A stretch of DNA of 64,000 nucleotides from Mantis religiosa (lineage: Eukaryota > Arthropoda > Insecta > Mantodea > Mantidae): the NCBI GenBank assembly GCA_030765055.1, contig CM060952.1, positions 81,286,664-81,350,663 of the forward strand, read 5' to 3'. Below are positions 48,820 through 61,366 of this stretch, piece by piece; positions within the stretch are counted from its first letter, which is position 1; each line of letters opens with the position of its first letter. The notes under the pieces are model-generated. The model did not search any database. It was not told the origin of the DNA and saw only the letters and a list, made by a program, of their open reading frames with translations. The position numbers and the translations under genes are program-made.

Positions 48820-49290
48820 AAGGGCATAAAAGTTTCGGCGCAAATAGGTAACAGACGGTGGATAGTGTTTCACGGTAATAAAGAGCTTGCATAAGCAGAT
48901 AAACATAGCGCTTGAGATAAGTGACTTGCCGGCCCAGATAGGGTTTCACGTAAGGAAGGTTCTAGTGATATCTCGATTGACGGAGAATAGTTGTTTTTCT
49001 TATTTGCTCGAGAAGTCTCTCGAATTTATGAATAAGACATATAAGAGATTGTGACACGCCAGCTGTGAGTTGTTGTAAAGACATGTAATAAGAGTGTTGT
49101 AAAACAGTCGCGGAGAGGTAAGCAGAGAACAGCTGAGAGTGTTGTTGTAACGAGAGCTGAACACTGTTTGTTATTGTCATCGACCTTGGAAGATTGTGTT
49201 GTATATGTCACGTAATGTTGTCACGTGAGAGTTGAACAGTGTATTGCTACGGAAATAAAGAACATTTAGAATTTCGGCAAATTGGACTTT
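48820..49290 (+). mobile_element. Possible second LTR-like sequence
   Basis: A TATA-like GCATAAAAG near 48,825, a purine-rich transcribed-looking segment and AATAAAG at about 49,254 resemble an LTR. No second copy was seen, so this is weak. Confidence 0.25.
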
Positions 49291-49419
49291 TAATTCTATG
49301 AACTCACAAAGTCACAAAATTGAGAGGGTATTGCTTTTAATCCAAAATTTCGATACCGAGATATGATAGAAAATAGTGACCTGAGGTCCCGTGAGTCCGA
49401 AAAAATCTAATGTGTTATT

Positions 49420-49900
49420 TTCACATGACTTTCTCTACCCGTTCTTCAACAAACTACTCTTACAAATACTTACTGCTCTATCAACTACAGGTTAATCAAG
49501 ACAAACATCTGATTGTTAGGTACAAGAGAATACAGTAGACTTTAAGTGATAGCAAAATGTTTTAAACAACTGATCGTTATGTGATGTCTTTGAAATTCAA
49601 AGACTTTAAGGTGTTATACCTAGAAAATTCAAGATATACATTTAATGTCATAAAATATCTCAAAGGAATCAAAATGATTGAAGTCGTTTTCAAGAAAAAA
49701 AATTTTTTTCGAAAAGGAGGCTTTGAAGGCGTTCCTGAAAATCTTTGTGTTGCATTTGGAATATTTATATATTGAGTTTGTTATTTAACCGTCTTTTTGC
49801 TTTTGTTCATACAGGAGCTCAATATCTTTTGGAGGAAAGCGATGACCTTAAAACATGCACTTATGGTTAAAAATACATTCTCTGACTACTTATATTGTGA
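49420..49900 (+). repeat. Dispersed repeat 'R' copy
   Basis: TTTCACATGACTTTCTCTAC, CTACAGGTTAATCAAGACAA, GTACAAGAGAATACAGTAGA, GATCGTTATGTGATGTCTTTG and TCATAAAATATCTCAAAGG give A and B blocks in order. Confidence 0.78.
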
Positions 49901-50560
49901 TAGAGAAAGTATAAAACTATGTTAGTGGTACAGAAAAGAGAATTGAAGATGTAACGTCAGAGAAATAAGCTGTTAATTTTAGAAACGTAAAGTTGTTAAA
50001 GAAACACAAAGGGATGATGGAACCTAATTTATGATTTGGAGTGTGGAGAGTTTCATGAATAATGAACTGGGTGAGAAAGACTTGTTCACTCCCACTGGAC
50101 TTAACTTGGTAGTACTGCATTGTCACTCTTGCTGGAGACATAAACAAGCCAACTTCAGCCAAGTTAGCACAAAGGCAAGTTCCAACTTCGTAGGCCATGT
50201 TTAACACTTTCAAGGAATCTTAATACATACAAAAGTCGGTGTATGTGTGTGTTTCTACACCCAAGTTAGTATTCACAGCCTTTAACGCAGGGTAAAAATT
50301 ACTGTCTAGCCCAGAATTGGAAATTTAACTTCGTTTCATACAATTAGCTTTATGTACGTCCTGTCTACAAGAACTCTGCAAGAGCACCTATATTTCTGTC
50401 TATAATAATAGTGTTCCTTCTAATATTGCCAACATAATAATTATTACTTACGATTTCACGGCCTTCCAAAATAACAAAGGAATATTTAGTTCATTTAACA
50501 TCCGTTCTGGCATCGACCATGGAGTAATAACACAATGAAATGTTTACACTCTTTTGTTTT
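49901..50560. other. Non-coding sequence
   Basis: A 98-codon minus-strand open frame at 49,917-50,213 has no recognisable domain. Confidence 0.35.
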
Positions 50561-50576
50561 GATTTTCTTGTGTTTT

Positions 50577-51083
50577 GAATAGATAGAGGCAGACTGAAAA
50601 ATTCAATGTCGTGGTCGGGATTTGAACCACGGATCTCCCGATCTCCGTCCGGTGTTGCTCTTAACCATTGAGTTACCATAGCCAACGTGCCGACATGACA
50701 TTAAATTCTCCAACTGACTCGTATGTTTCCCGGTAAACGACGGCTAGTGTGGAAGAATGATTAAATTTCCAATAAGTAACCTAATAGTGATAACTATAAA
50801 CCCTGGGATTCAACTATTTACAGAGATAGTAAATCCTCAAAGAATGTGCGTATCTCATTGTATATGAGATGCCCCTAGTGGTTTACCGAGAAGCATACGT
50901 GTCAGTTGGAGAATTTAATTCATAACTGCACGTTGGCCATGTTAACTCAATGGTTAAGAGCGACAGCGGACGGAGATCGGGAGATTCGTGGTTCAAATCC
51001 CGGTCATGGCATTGAACTTTTCAGTCTGACTCTATCTATTCGAATCTTAGCCTACACACGGTTAGTTTGGAAGAATGATTAGA
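50577..51083. mobile_element. Fold-back element 4 with tRNA-like arms
   Basis: The left arm is inverted (AGGCAGACTGAAAAATTCAA; GGGATTTGAACCACGGATCT; GAGTTACCATAGCCAACGTG). The right arm is direct (CACGTTGGCCATGTTAACTC; GTGGTTCAAATCCCGGTCAT; ACTTTTCAGTCTGACTCTAT). The centre carries the monomer tail (TAGTGGTTTACCGAGAAGC). Flanking TTTCTTGTGTTTT (50,564-50,576) and TTTCTTGCGTTTT (51,084-51,096) form a 13-bp target duplication with one difference. Confidence 0.85.
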
Positions 51084-51096
51084 TTTCTTGCGTTTT

Positions 51097-52915
51097 CTTA
51101 GTAGTTTTATGTGCGTTGGTTACGGAGGATGAACAAGGTTATACTGACGTTACTTTGCATGACAAACCCGAACAACATCGGATATTTCACCTACATAGTA
51201 GAGAACAAAATTCCTAGACTTGCAAGTTGTGGTTCGTTGTAGACGCAAATATTTGATCAGTCACATACGATTTTTCAACGAAAATGTATATTTCTACTTT
51301 CTCTAATATTTTCTGCAGTAGGTTAAGATTATTATGAAACGAAGGGGGAACAGCTGGGCACTGCCACTATTCTTTTTTAAATGTTCATCATTACTTTAGG
51401 ATAGTAATTATCAGAAATTAGGAAATAAATCAGTTTGATAATTAAATATGCTTAACGTGTTGTTTTTATGTTGTGTATTATACTGTTATTATTGTTATTA
51501 GTAATCTGTAACATCAATTAATACCTTGATAAATGCTTGAAAACTATTTTAAACGCTTTTTATCTCACGTTTCATTATGTGGCTTTCATTTATTCTTTCC
51601 TGCCCCAAACTAGGTTTTCCCATATAACTACAAAATTTGCAGCTGAATCAACAGACCAACAATAATGATTACAACTGTGTATTTTTGCACATTCCATTAT
51701 TCATAGAGACGAGGAGGTCACCTGGGAGATGTGATTATATCTGTCAGCGCCGTGGTGATCAATATCTAGCAGTAATTACATTTGGCAAATGTTTCACGGG
51801 ATTAACGCTACAGGGCTTAAAGGCAGCTTAAACAAATCATTCCAGCGTGTTCGTTTACACGTGTGAATATTTGTCTAATATTTCGGAGAGCTATACTATA
51901 TATATGGCAGAGTGCCTTATCTTTGTCACGGTTTATTTACAGTTGACTTTCGAAAGGATTTATCTGTTATTATCCAGTTTTATCTGTAACGTAAATAACG
52001 ACAGTTCGTTGAATCTCTTTACCGCAGTCGCGTGGGCCGTAGTATATAGTAGATGTTCATTTGTTATCCCCATTTGTACTAACAGGTGCATAAATAGTGG
52101 GATAAGGTAAACAAATGCACTTTTCCAAAGCTCCACAGGTATTTGAATCTGGTTTAAATTAACCTTACTCCAAAAAGGTTCAAACTCTACCACAACCACT
52201 GAACGAGTTTTGATAATTGTTTCACCTCTGAAAATCCCAATTTCTGACAGACACGGGCTGTAAAATATTTCCTAATTTCATTTTCATAATTACTAAAATA
52301 CAAAGCACAACTCACAAAGCCTTCGCTGAGAATATAATTGAAAATGGATGCTGTGCTCTGAACAGAATACCTGTAGAAACAAACGCTGGTTAGTTGCTGT
52401 ACTTACAGAAAACAGACAAAATATCCCATTCCATCTAAAAATTCTGTACCGCGATTTCTACGGAAACGCATGAGCAAAACATAAATAATGAATTTAAAAG
52501 ATAAATAGCAAAATTAAAAAAATAAAATAGCCGTTTTACAAAAGGTTTCGTCTGTGATGTTGATATTGGAACGGGTTTGTTGCAAATGTAATGATGGATT
52601 GTGGTTATTAGTCTCTCGCCTATGTGACGATCTTGTAGAAATCCTGTCGGCTCTTCGGCAGCTCTGGAGCAAGAAATCTTACCTCTGGGCGTGGTCGTGG
52701 AGCATAAGAAATTGATACTTCTATTGTTGGAGAATAAACAACAATTCTTGTCTTTTAAATAATGCGAATTTTATTCCAGCGAAACAATTTTAAATGATGT
52801 AAAGGCTGTCCTTTATCAAACAATGGTTGTTGCATCGATAATTGTATCTCTGTTGCACATGTTATTAGCGCAACACAAATGCATTCACACAAATCATTTT
52901 CTGCACACTCGCGGA
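51097..52915. other. Non-coding sequence
   Basis: About 1.8 kb without a recognised gene or repeat. Short open frames near 51,637-52,199 overlap on both strands and lack motifs. Confidence 0.35.
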
Positions 52916-52921
52916 GCGACA

Positions 52922-52956
52922 CAAAAAAAAAAAAAAAAAAAAAAACACACACACAT
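52922..52956. repeat. Poly-A / CA tract
   Basis: About 23 A residues followed by six CA units. Confidence 0.9.
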
Positions 52957-53264
52957 CTTGCTCCTAAGACAATCGCTTGTAGAAGGACGCTAATCTCAGA
53001 TAATCTTGACTTCTCTTCCCTCTACGTTACTATAGCAACCAAATCACTCATCTTTTACTGGTCCACGTTACCACATTACGTAATCAAATTCTTGCAATTA
53101 TCAATAACGACAATATTATACGAGGGCTGTTCAATAAAGAATGATCATAATTTTTTACAGTCATAATTTTTCGCACTAAAATTCAATCTTATTATATTCT
53201 GTTAGCTTAGTGTGAAACAAACACGCCGTAGTAGTTTCATTGTTGATATTCCTGGTTCCCGCCT

Positions 53265-53976
53265 GTGAGAAACATGCAATTTCAGGCATTTTCAGTATCG
53301 CCTACCACTGCAATGGAGGTAACACGCGAGGAACGATATGCGGCTTTGAAATTCTACTTTCGTCTCAACAAATCTCCAGTTCAGACCTATACAATATTAC
53401 AGGAGGCCTATGGAGAGTCTGTTCTTCCCTACAGCACAGCTCGAAGGTGGTTTAAAATGTTTAAAGAGGGGAGACAATCAATTTCAAAGGAAGGTGCACC
53501 CGGTGCTCCAGTTACTGCTCTTACGGAAGAAAACATCAACACTGCTGCCACCATTGTGAGAGAGGATCGACGAATTACCTTAAGATCACTTTCTGAAATA
53601 CTGAACATTTCATTGGGTGCCACATTTCCGTGAAGCAGGCTGGATGCTACACCACGATAATGCGCGGTCGCATATTGCCAATTTTGTTTCTGAGTAACTT
53701 GCAAAAATCAAAGTGAAGTGCATCCCTCACCCTCCTTATAGTCCGGATTTAGCCATATGCGACTTTTTTCTATTCCCTAATTTGAAGAAACGCCTTCGTA
53801 GGAGACATTATCCATCATCAGAAGCAGTGGTGAAGGCTGCGGAGGTGATTTTGAAGGATCTCTCAAAAACTGGTTTCCAGCATGTCTTTGAAGACTGGCA
53901 GAACCGCTGGGACAAGTGCCTCGCATTCAGGGGAGACTATTTTGAGACGGACCTTCAAAATTATGAGGATGAGTAA
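53265..53976 (+). pseudogene. mariner-like transposase with internal deletion
   Basis: The first frame (53,265-53,633) encodes the DNA-binding half, with TREERYAALKFYFRLNKSPV and LPYSTARRWFKMFKEGRQSI helix-turn-helix segments and RRITLRSLSEILNISLG. Sequence then jumps to WMLHHDNARSHIANF (second catalytic block, near 53,645), one stop, and a last frame (53,713-53,976) with HPPYSPDLAICDFFLFP (third aspartate). The stretch that should hold the first catalytic aspartate is missing, so the deletion falls near 53,625. The ends could still be mobilised by an enzyme supplied in trans. Confidence 0.93.
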
Positions 53977-53987
53977 AGGTACGTTGT

Positions 53988-54026
<39 letters not shown>
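53988..54026. repeat. Poly-A tract inside the mariner
   Basis: About 38 A residues just before the right inverted terminus. Confidence 0.95.
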
Positions 54027-54028
<2 letters not shown>

Positions 54029-54058
54029 GTGATCATTCTTTATTGAACAGCCCTTGTA

Positions 54059-54660
54059 TAACAGTTAACTCACATTACATCATCTCATGACCATCCGAAT
54101 TTTACATTTCTATTTCTGTATAAATTACTCTTTGCGTAATTATTCAAAATACGTTCTTAAAAATTTAAAAACATGAAATAACCACAATAATATATTATTA
54201 ATTCAATTTTAATATTTCCTCTTCGGGCATCCTCTTCCCTGTTTACAGAGAAAATCTCACTGAGAAGAAATAAAGGCAGTTTAACTAACGTAAATATAAC
54301 CTTGTTTATTCTCAGTAAACACCATACACAAAACCACTAAGAGAACACTAGAAAGTCAAAACAAAACTACACTGTGTTCTTACTGCACAGCCGATTGATG
54401 AGAAGATATTCCATACACTTCTTTGCGTCAAATTGGTTCGTCATTTTCTTGTAGAGGTTTCTTATTTTGTGTTGGGATGCCAATTTGATGTAGATGTGTT
54501 GGCATTTTGTGACTTTTTATTCCCTTTTCTTGGCCCAGCTGCAGTCGGCGAACATTGACAATTAGTGCACAAGTTCAGGTCTAGGATCCATGACTATATT
54601 ACCTTCATCGGTGAAATAACACTTCCTACAGTTCTTAAGATTGCAGTTTATTTTAAACAT
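54059..54660. other. Non-coding sequence
   Basis: Nothing recognised. Confidence 0.35.
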
Positions 54661-54897
<237 letters not shown>

Positions 54898-55385
54898 TAC
54901 TGCCTCGGATTCACAATACCTCTGCGGCTAGATACAAGGTATCCTTCATGTGAGGAGGATAAAGTGCAAGTAAAAAAGTATTTGAACTCTAAATGACAAT
55001 GAAGGGGTAAATCATAACAGTTCTGCAGTTGGTATGACTTGATGCAGAAGTACGTACTTATCTCAGTAATGCAGGAATCTTAAATAGCGCCGAGTAACAC
55101 AAAAAAGCAAGAGGAAATGTATCACAATAAATCAACCACAAGAAATGATATATATGGTAAGGAAAAGGGAAGAGGTTTATGGCTGAATTCCGAGGACTAA
55201 ATTGTGCGGAAAAGGCGCTGTACTGAAGAAGCTTGTATATCTCATCTTACACAATGGAGGGTGGGGGAAGCATATTAGTGGGGTCTAACAACATGCTGGT
55301 TACACGAGTCGCTTTGCACTTTCTCTACCATTTCTGTGTGCCTGCACAACTGAAAAAATGAAAACTGGAATATCCCCTCGCTATA
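54898..55385. other. Non-coding sequence
   Basis: Nothing recognised. Confidence 0.35.
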
Positions 55386-55389
55386 AATT

Positions 55390-55800
55390 ACGTGGAAAAG
55401 AATTAGAAAATTTTGATTCTTATAAAAATGGGTTAAACGATTTCTATTAAAATCCCATATGTTTAAGATACTTTCATGACAAATGAAAAACATCTTGAAC
55501 TTAATGGGTAAACCAGGTAGACAAAATGTACTACCCAAAAGTGTAGATCTTGTCGAAAACGCAAACCTACTTACACTTCATTAAATAGGAAATCGTTTAT
55601 TCGTTTATTTATTCCAGGTCGTGCAAAGAGAATGAAATTCAAAGCCATCTCTCAATGACCATAGCTTAAAAGATATGACTATCACCTAAAGCGTACTGTA
55701 TTCCCGAGGAAATACAAATATTAATCTCGATTAATGTGAAATAGATAAAAAAGAGAAAGTCATATGAGTGTAAAACATCAGATAATCTGGCCGTTCTTTC
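55390..55800 (-). repeat. Dispersed repeat 'R' copy (reverse, B then A block)
   Basis: AATCCCATATGTTTAAGATAC, TTTCATGACAAATGAAAAAC, then CAAAGCCATCTCTCAATGAC, TATCACCTAAAGCGTACTG and GAGAAAGTCATATGAGTG give the family blocks in order on one copy. Confidence 0.78.
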
Positions 55801-56085
55801 ATTGAATATTTTTAAAAGCGAAAAATGGAGTAAACATTTGTATTCGCGTAATGTTTCTATAGTTACCATAAATCAGGAACCTGATTAATGATATTTTGTG
55901 CCATTTGTAAAGCGTGGACAAAACATTTGTTTTACTGCTAATGCAGCTGTTGATCCGGGCATTTTCCACTGGGCATTTACCAAACAAAACATATAGACAT
56001 ATCCTAAACAAATATCCAACAACTAACAACATCCATTGTATTTCACAGCTTTAAAACACGAGAAAATATGTGATATGTTGTAGTC
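55801..56085. other. Non-coding sequence
   Basis: Nothing recognised. Confidence 0.35.
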
Positions 56086-56240
56086 ACATTACCTTCTCTA
56101 CTAATTCTTCGAAAAACTGTTCCAAGTAAACATTTGCAAAACTTGTCTTATTGCTAATACCTAGTACACAAATACAAGTGAATACGGGAATATAGTACGC
56201 TTTAGCGACAGTCAAATATTCTAAGAGCTGGTTTGACATT
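56086..56240 (+). repeat. Dispersed repeat 'R' A-block fragment
   Basis: GTCACATTACCTTCTCTACT, CAAGTAAACATTTGCAAAAC and CGCTTTAGCGACAGTCAAA match the A block. Confidence 0.6.
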
Positions 56241-56244
56241 TCAA

Positions 56245-56320
56245 ACGGTCGGAGTGGCCCACTTGGTTGTGGGTTCAAATCCAGCACAAATCGAGGATTT
56301 TTAAGTTCGCTTAAAAGCAA
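56245..56320 (+). mobile_element. tRNA-like SINE fragment
   Basis: CGGTCGGAGTGGCCCACTTGG precedes GGGTTCAAATCCAGCACAAA (B box). The short sequence is consistent with a degenerate tRNA-derived SINE head. Confidence 0.45.
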
Positions 56321-56490
56321 TAATCCCATCTCAGTATTTACTATTATGGAAAGAACTCCTGCGGGGTACGTTCCGACACACCGGGGACGCTTTATTGATG
56401 CAGTGAATTGACAGCATATTTAACAAACAAAATATTTATTTCGACACCATTCTCCATGGATAGCCCAGCGTAAGCAAAACAAAAACGAAT

Positions 56491-56846
<356 letters not shown>

Positions 56847-56879
56847 TGTGTTTTAACGAGATATCCATTTCTGAATAAT

Positions 56880-57340
56880 AAGATTTTGTCTTATCATTTA
56901 CGGCATATCAGTTATACAAAGGTCATTCGAAATGAAGAGGAATTCTGAGTGCATTCACAGAAAATTCAAGATAAACGTTTTATTTGTCATGAAAATATAT
57001 TTTATACATATTATTTAAATGTAACCGTTATGCCCATTTTCGAGAAAACAACAATTTTGAAAACGAGTTCCGAGTTTGGGTGGTGGAATTTTCTTGTAAA
57101 GCTCCATGTCACATTGTTGGAAGATGGGAACTTAAATACCAAGTTTGGTATTTAACTAACTTCGCTTTTCAATTATGTTGTTCACACATACGGACCTTCC
57201 TCTAAAATTATATATATTTTTTCTTTAGATTGAGGTTGCACAGTTCGAAACGTGTATATCTAGTGAAATTTCTTTAATGCATTGGGATGGAACGCAATAC
57301 CTTCTTTACGTACTAGGTAGTAAAAAGCCTAATTAGAAAA
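56880..57340 (+). repeat. Dispersed repeat 'R' copy (B and C blocks)
   Basis: CATTTACGGCATATCAGTTA, GGTCATTCGAAATGAAGAGG, CAAGATAAACGTTTTATTTG, then GGTGGTGGAATTTTCTTG, ATTATGTTGTTCACACATAC and GGGATGGAACGCAATACC. This is one of the longest continuous copies. Confidence 0.82.
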
Positions 57341-57985
57341 TTAAGTTTTTATGTGAATATATCCCGGAGAGAGAAAATTGTGTGAAAATGTATCACAAGA
57401 GATGTCTTGTTTTATCTGTGTTTATATTTAAGCCCCAGAGGTTTGATATATTACAATTCATAAGGTCTTCTCTGCAACTTTTATTTCCAGAAAGGATTAA
57501 AACACACGCTGCAAGGGATTTGCAGATAAGGGTTGGAAATGAAACCGTTGCTAATGGCAGCACTAGGTTTTCATCATCATCTCATTAGAAGCTAGCAGAT
57601 TGCGTCCTCAATTTGCCTTTTGGCCACCAACATCTGGCCGGGTTTGTTTTTACTCTGCCACGGGGTCTTAATTGACGATGCTGCAGGCGATCAAGTGATA
57701 ATGACCAGACGATTGTTTTAAAATTGTATGCCCCATTAACACTGTAACACATTCAAATGTAATATAGTTCCTTCTAAATTAATTATAATTAAAATTTTCA
57801 TATACAGGGAGTTTATTGTTGTAAAACGTTTAGTGTAGTATGTGAACAAAATAACCCACAAAGAAAAAGTTTAATTAGGAATTTTTATTTGATTTATGCA
57901 CATATAAGTAAGTATACAGCATATATTTTATTAAAATCTACTCCCAAGCCACCCTCTAGTTGGATTTTGTTTATAAATGTTCGAT
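57341..57985. other. Non-coding sequence
   Basis: Nothing recognised. Confidence 0.35.
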
Positions 57986-57989
57986 ATTT

Positions 57990-58260
57990 TTTTAAAAAAT
58001 GGTTCATTTCTCATTAAAATGTCTTAAATAATATTGTGTTTTATAGATCCATTCTTAAGAAAATCAAAATCTTGGAAAATAATGGTGATACCAAAGGTAT
58101 TTTGGGGTGGACGGAATATTTTTAAAATCTTATGTATTATGCTTAGAAGGTGCTGAACTTTGGTAGACTTTACGATTTTGAGCTATGCTGTTCAAGCGCA
58201 CATTGTTTCTTAAAAAAGTGTATTTCAAGTGAAATTTGGAGAGAGAAAAATGAGTTTTTT
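57990..58260 (+). repeat. Dispersed repeat 'R' copy (B end and C block)
   Basis: CATTAAAATGTCTTAAATAA, CTTAAGAAAATCAAAATCTTGG, TTTTGGGGTGGACGGAATA and AGCTATGCTGTTCAAGCGC match the family. Confidence 0.68.
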
Positions 58261-58329
58261 ACACATATTTGGCCTTCGGGAAGAACCCGTTTGATCATCG
58301 AAGGGAATATATGTTCTGTAGTGGCACAC

Positions 58330-58442
58330 ACATACACATACATTATACACCCATCCTCGAGGCTGGAGTCGAACCCGAGACCCTCTGTGCGACGGAAAGC
58401 TAGAGGCGTACGTTCTAACGGCAATGGCTACGAGGGTCGGCA
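58330..58442 (-). mobile_element. tRNA-derived SINE, family F
   Basis: The minus strand reads GACCCTCGTAGCCATTGCCG (A-box-like TAGCCATTGCCG) and then GGTCTCGGGTTCGACTCCAG (B box). A CA/TG-rich tail follows. No other copy was seen in the window. Confidence 0.6.
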
Positions 58443-58564
58443 TATGCGTCCTTAGGCTTAGTTCCGTAGTAGAGACAGAGTAATAGATGTTAGTTAAAGA
58501 GGCGACTATGTAGCTCAGACTAAAGCAACGAACTTACAGGAACGTCACGATAATCAAACATAAG

Positions 58565-58645
58565 CTAACCTTGCTAGCTCAATAAACTCAGTCCGTAGTT
58601 AATCTGCCAAGTTTCTGGTTCGATTCCCGGTTAGGAAATTGAACT
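58565..58645 (+). mobile_element. tRNA-like SINE fragment
   Basis: CCTTGCTAGCTCAATAAACTC (A-box-like) and TTCTGGTTCGATTCCCGG (B box) lie about 40 bp apart, followed by AAATTGAACTTTTTC. It resembles the fold-back family tRNA-like sequence in its CATTGAA-TTTTTC flank. Confidence 0.5.
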
Positions 58646-59399
58646 TTTTCTCTAGCCAAGATTGTATACTAAATAATACACTTGCCTATAGCCAATATAT
58701 TCCAAAGTAAACGTCCGACGTTTGATGCTAGACATTTACGCCGCTACCTTGACGTCACTTGAATCTGCCGATTATTTACAATTAAAACACCCGCGCACCA
58801 CGATAAACAAACACGCATGCCGTAAATCTAAATGAAAACCTGTCGCGAATAAATCATGAGTTCACTGAGTCCCTTTTTAATTCGGCAGTGACATCAGCCT
58901 CTTCGTCATCGTCGCATAAACAGCTGGATCGCCGTCGTTTCGAACAAAAGAATGGCGACCTTAGCAGGGAGAACTTCATTGCGTTCAAAATATCCATTGA
59001 GTGCACGAATAGAGCTTTAAATATTTAAAATGTTGGTTATTATTCTATGCATGACCACTAGAAACAAATGAATGATGTCTTAATACTTCTAAGCATGTGA
59101 AAATGTTGTAAATTTCAAAACAATAGCAACAGTATCTTGTTAATGCCACAAAGAAGTATTTTACATACATTTTGTATTTTAAAATCTCTAACTTTCGTTT
59201 TCTATATGTCTTTTTTTTTTAAGAAATTAAAGTGAACGAAAAATGTCCACTTACAAAATAATTTAGTTTGGAAGATATTCACAACGTTCTTTATGTTATA
59301 TCATTAAAACATATAGGTACAGCACGTTTGGCTTTTGCGATATTTTCCTTTTTCACATGCACAAATTCCACAAACTCCACACCAGTCTACCCTTTACTA
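58646..59399. other. Non-coding sequence
   Basis: Nothing recognised. Confidence 0.35.
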
Positions 59400-59658
59400 T
59401 AGTAAAGTTTTCGACATTTTTGAGAAATCAAAAATGGATGTAACGATTTTGATTAAAATACCATATGTTTAAGATATCTTTATGATATATGAAATGTATA
59501 TCTTTAATTTTCTGGAAATGACCTAATAAGTCATCTTCATTCTGAATACCTTTTGTATAATTGTATTGTAAGAGATAGACAAAAATCTTAGTGCAGTGAA
59601 AAATGAATATCTTGTTAAAACATATAATTTGTCAAATGCATATTTGTGTCTGTGTGTG

Positions 59659-59724
<66 letters not shown>

Positions 59725-60020
59725 CTGTTTTCAAGATATTGCTCGTTATTTGTTTTAATTTTTCAATATTTACACTTTCCTCAAATGTAGAAGTGGTTAC
59801 TTCTTTTTTATCTATTGATCATAGAATTAGAACATAACGTCAAAGACCACATATCGACCAGCTGTTTAAAACATTGGACTATCACTTAAAGTCTACTGTA
59901 TTTAATTTTACCTAGCAATAAGATAATGTTTATCTTGATTAACATGAAGTAGATAGAAGAATAAGTGTTTGTACTACAAGAGTAGAGCATCTCATGTGAG
60001 TTCAACACATTAGAGTTTTA
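59400..60020 (-). repeat. Dispersed repeat 'R', longest reverse copy, with internal GT tract
   Basis: The B block in reverse (TTGATTAAAATACCATATG; TTCATTCTGAATACCTTTTG; TAAGAGATAGACAAAAATC) is followed by a GT microsatellite (59,650-59,722). The A block comes next (CATATCGACCAGCTGTTTA; CTATCACTTAAAGTCTACTG; TTATCTTGATTAACATGAAG; CATCTCATGTGAGTTCAAC). This copy shows that A and B belong to one repeat unit. Confidence 0.82.
59650..59722. repeat. GT microsatellite
   Basis: About 35 GT units with one GCAT interruption. Confidence 0.96.
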
Positions 60021-60194
60021 TTTTTTATTATTTCATTTACATTCCACTTTTAACTTCCACGGTCCTATCGGTGGTTTTTGTTGTTAACTGTACTTTGGAT
60101 ATTTTGTTTTATCATACACACACGCACACACATGTGCTCGCATCCATACATCCAAACTTTGAGGAGAATACGACATAATCTCAGTAGATAATAT

Positions 60195-60415
60195 TTTTTT
60201 TTAATTTATTCCTCCAACGTTAAGTCATATCGGACGATGAATGAAAATTGTGTGCAAATAAGTCCCGTAGGGTTCAGAATTACCCGACATTTATCTTTCA
60301 GCATAAGAGAAAACCCCTGAAGAAACCTTATCCAGATAACTCACCCTGTCCGAGATTCGAACTGGGGATCTCTTTAAACGTGAGGCAGACGCACTACAAC
60401 CTACGTCAGCGATAA
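60195..60415 (-). mobile_element. SINE family A, older degenerate copy
   Basis: TTCCTCCAACGTTAAGTCAT, GAATTACCCGACATTTATC, TCACCCTGTCCGAGATTCGA and AACGTGAGGCAGACGCACT follow the family in order with many substitutions and a deletion in the body. Confidence 0.9.
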
Positions 60416-60805
60416 CGTTGCTGAGATACCTTTAGACGCATGCGTGATAGTAACACAGAACTTATTTCACAGTTTTCCAATGAAGTCTGACGCTACGCCA
60501 CATCCGCTGCTGCGACCATTTCATTTCCTCGTGTGCTTGAAGCAATCATCTGTTATGAGAGGGAAATGAATACAGCAGTCTCTATTAGCAGAAACTTGTT
60601 AACACATCAGTTTGCAAATTTGGTCTTTCCATTACCTTGTGTTTTGTCAAGTCGATGCAGAATTAGAATAGGCACATACAGTTAGTACCATGACTTTCAC
60701 TGCGAGCGTGTACGTAATACTTAATGTTTACGTAACCATCGTCCGATCATCATGATAATTAATTTAGTTACTTTTTTGCTTACTGCCCATATTTTATAAA
60801 TATAC
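60416..60805. other. Non-coding sequence
   Basis: Nothing recognised. Confidence 0.35.
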
Positions 60806-60806
60806 A

Positions 60807-61366
60807 GAGTGTTACAAAAAGGTACGGTCAAACTTTCAGGAAACATTCCTCACCCACAAGAAAGAAAATATGTTATGTGGAAATGTGACCGGAAACGCTT
60901 AATTTCCATGTTAGAGCTCATTTTAGTATTTCTCTGTAAATGTAAATTGAAATAATTCGTGCAGACAATTGTCAAAATACCCCATTGTTTCGTTTGTATA
61001 TACTGTACTTCCTCGATTCACCGCCAGTTGGCGCAATTGAAGGAAGGTAATGTTGACTGCAGTGCTTGTGTTGACATGCGACTCATTGCTCTACAGTACT
61101 AGCATCACGCACATCAGTACGTAGCATCAACTGGTTAGTGTTCATCACGAACGTGGTTTTGCAGTCAGTGCAATGTTTACAAATGCGGAGTTGGCAAATG
61201 CCCATTTGATGTATGGATTAGCATGGGGCAATAGCCGTGGCGCGGTACGTTTGTATCGAGACAGATTTCCAGAACGAAGGTGTCCCGACAGGAAGACGTT
61301 CGAAGCAATTGATCGGCGTCTTAGGGAGCACGGAACATTCCAGCCTATGACAGTAGTATACAATTG
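60807..61366 (+). mobile_element. 5' end of a DUF4817-type DNA transposon, truncated
   Basis: Begins after TA with CAGAGTGTTACAAAAAGGTA, then ACGGTCAAACTTTCAGG, a terminus type common among insect Tc1/mariner-related repeats. About 360 bp of leader precede the start of the transposase-like frame at 61,173. The sequence stops matching soon after residue 57 of the frame, and no right terminus was found. Confidence 0.75.

Larger units (their letters stand above)
53121..54056 (+). mobile_element. Third mariner-like transposon, internally deleted (936 bp)
   Basis: Inverted termini CGAGGGCTGTTCAATAAAGA (left) and the complement of the right end CAAGGGCTGTTCAATAAAG match over about 27 bp with one mismatch. 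TA lies at both borders (53,119-53,120 and 54,057-54,058). The interior holds two pieces of transposase and a poly-A run. It is about 350 bp shorter than a typical mariner. Confidence 0.95.

Noticed and set aside
49917..50213. 98-codon minus-strand open frame
   Set aside because: No recognisable motif or coding context.
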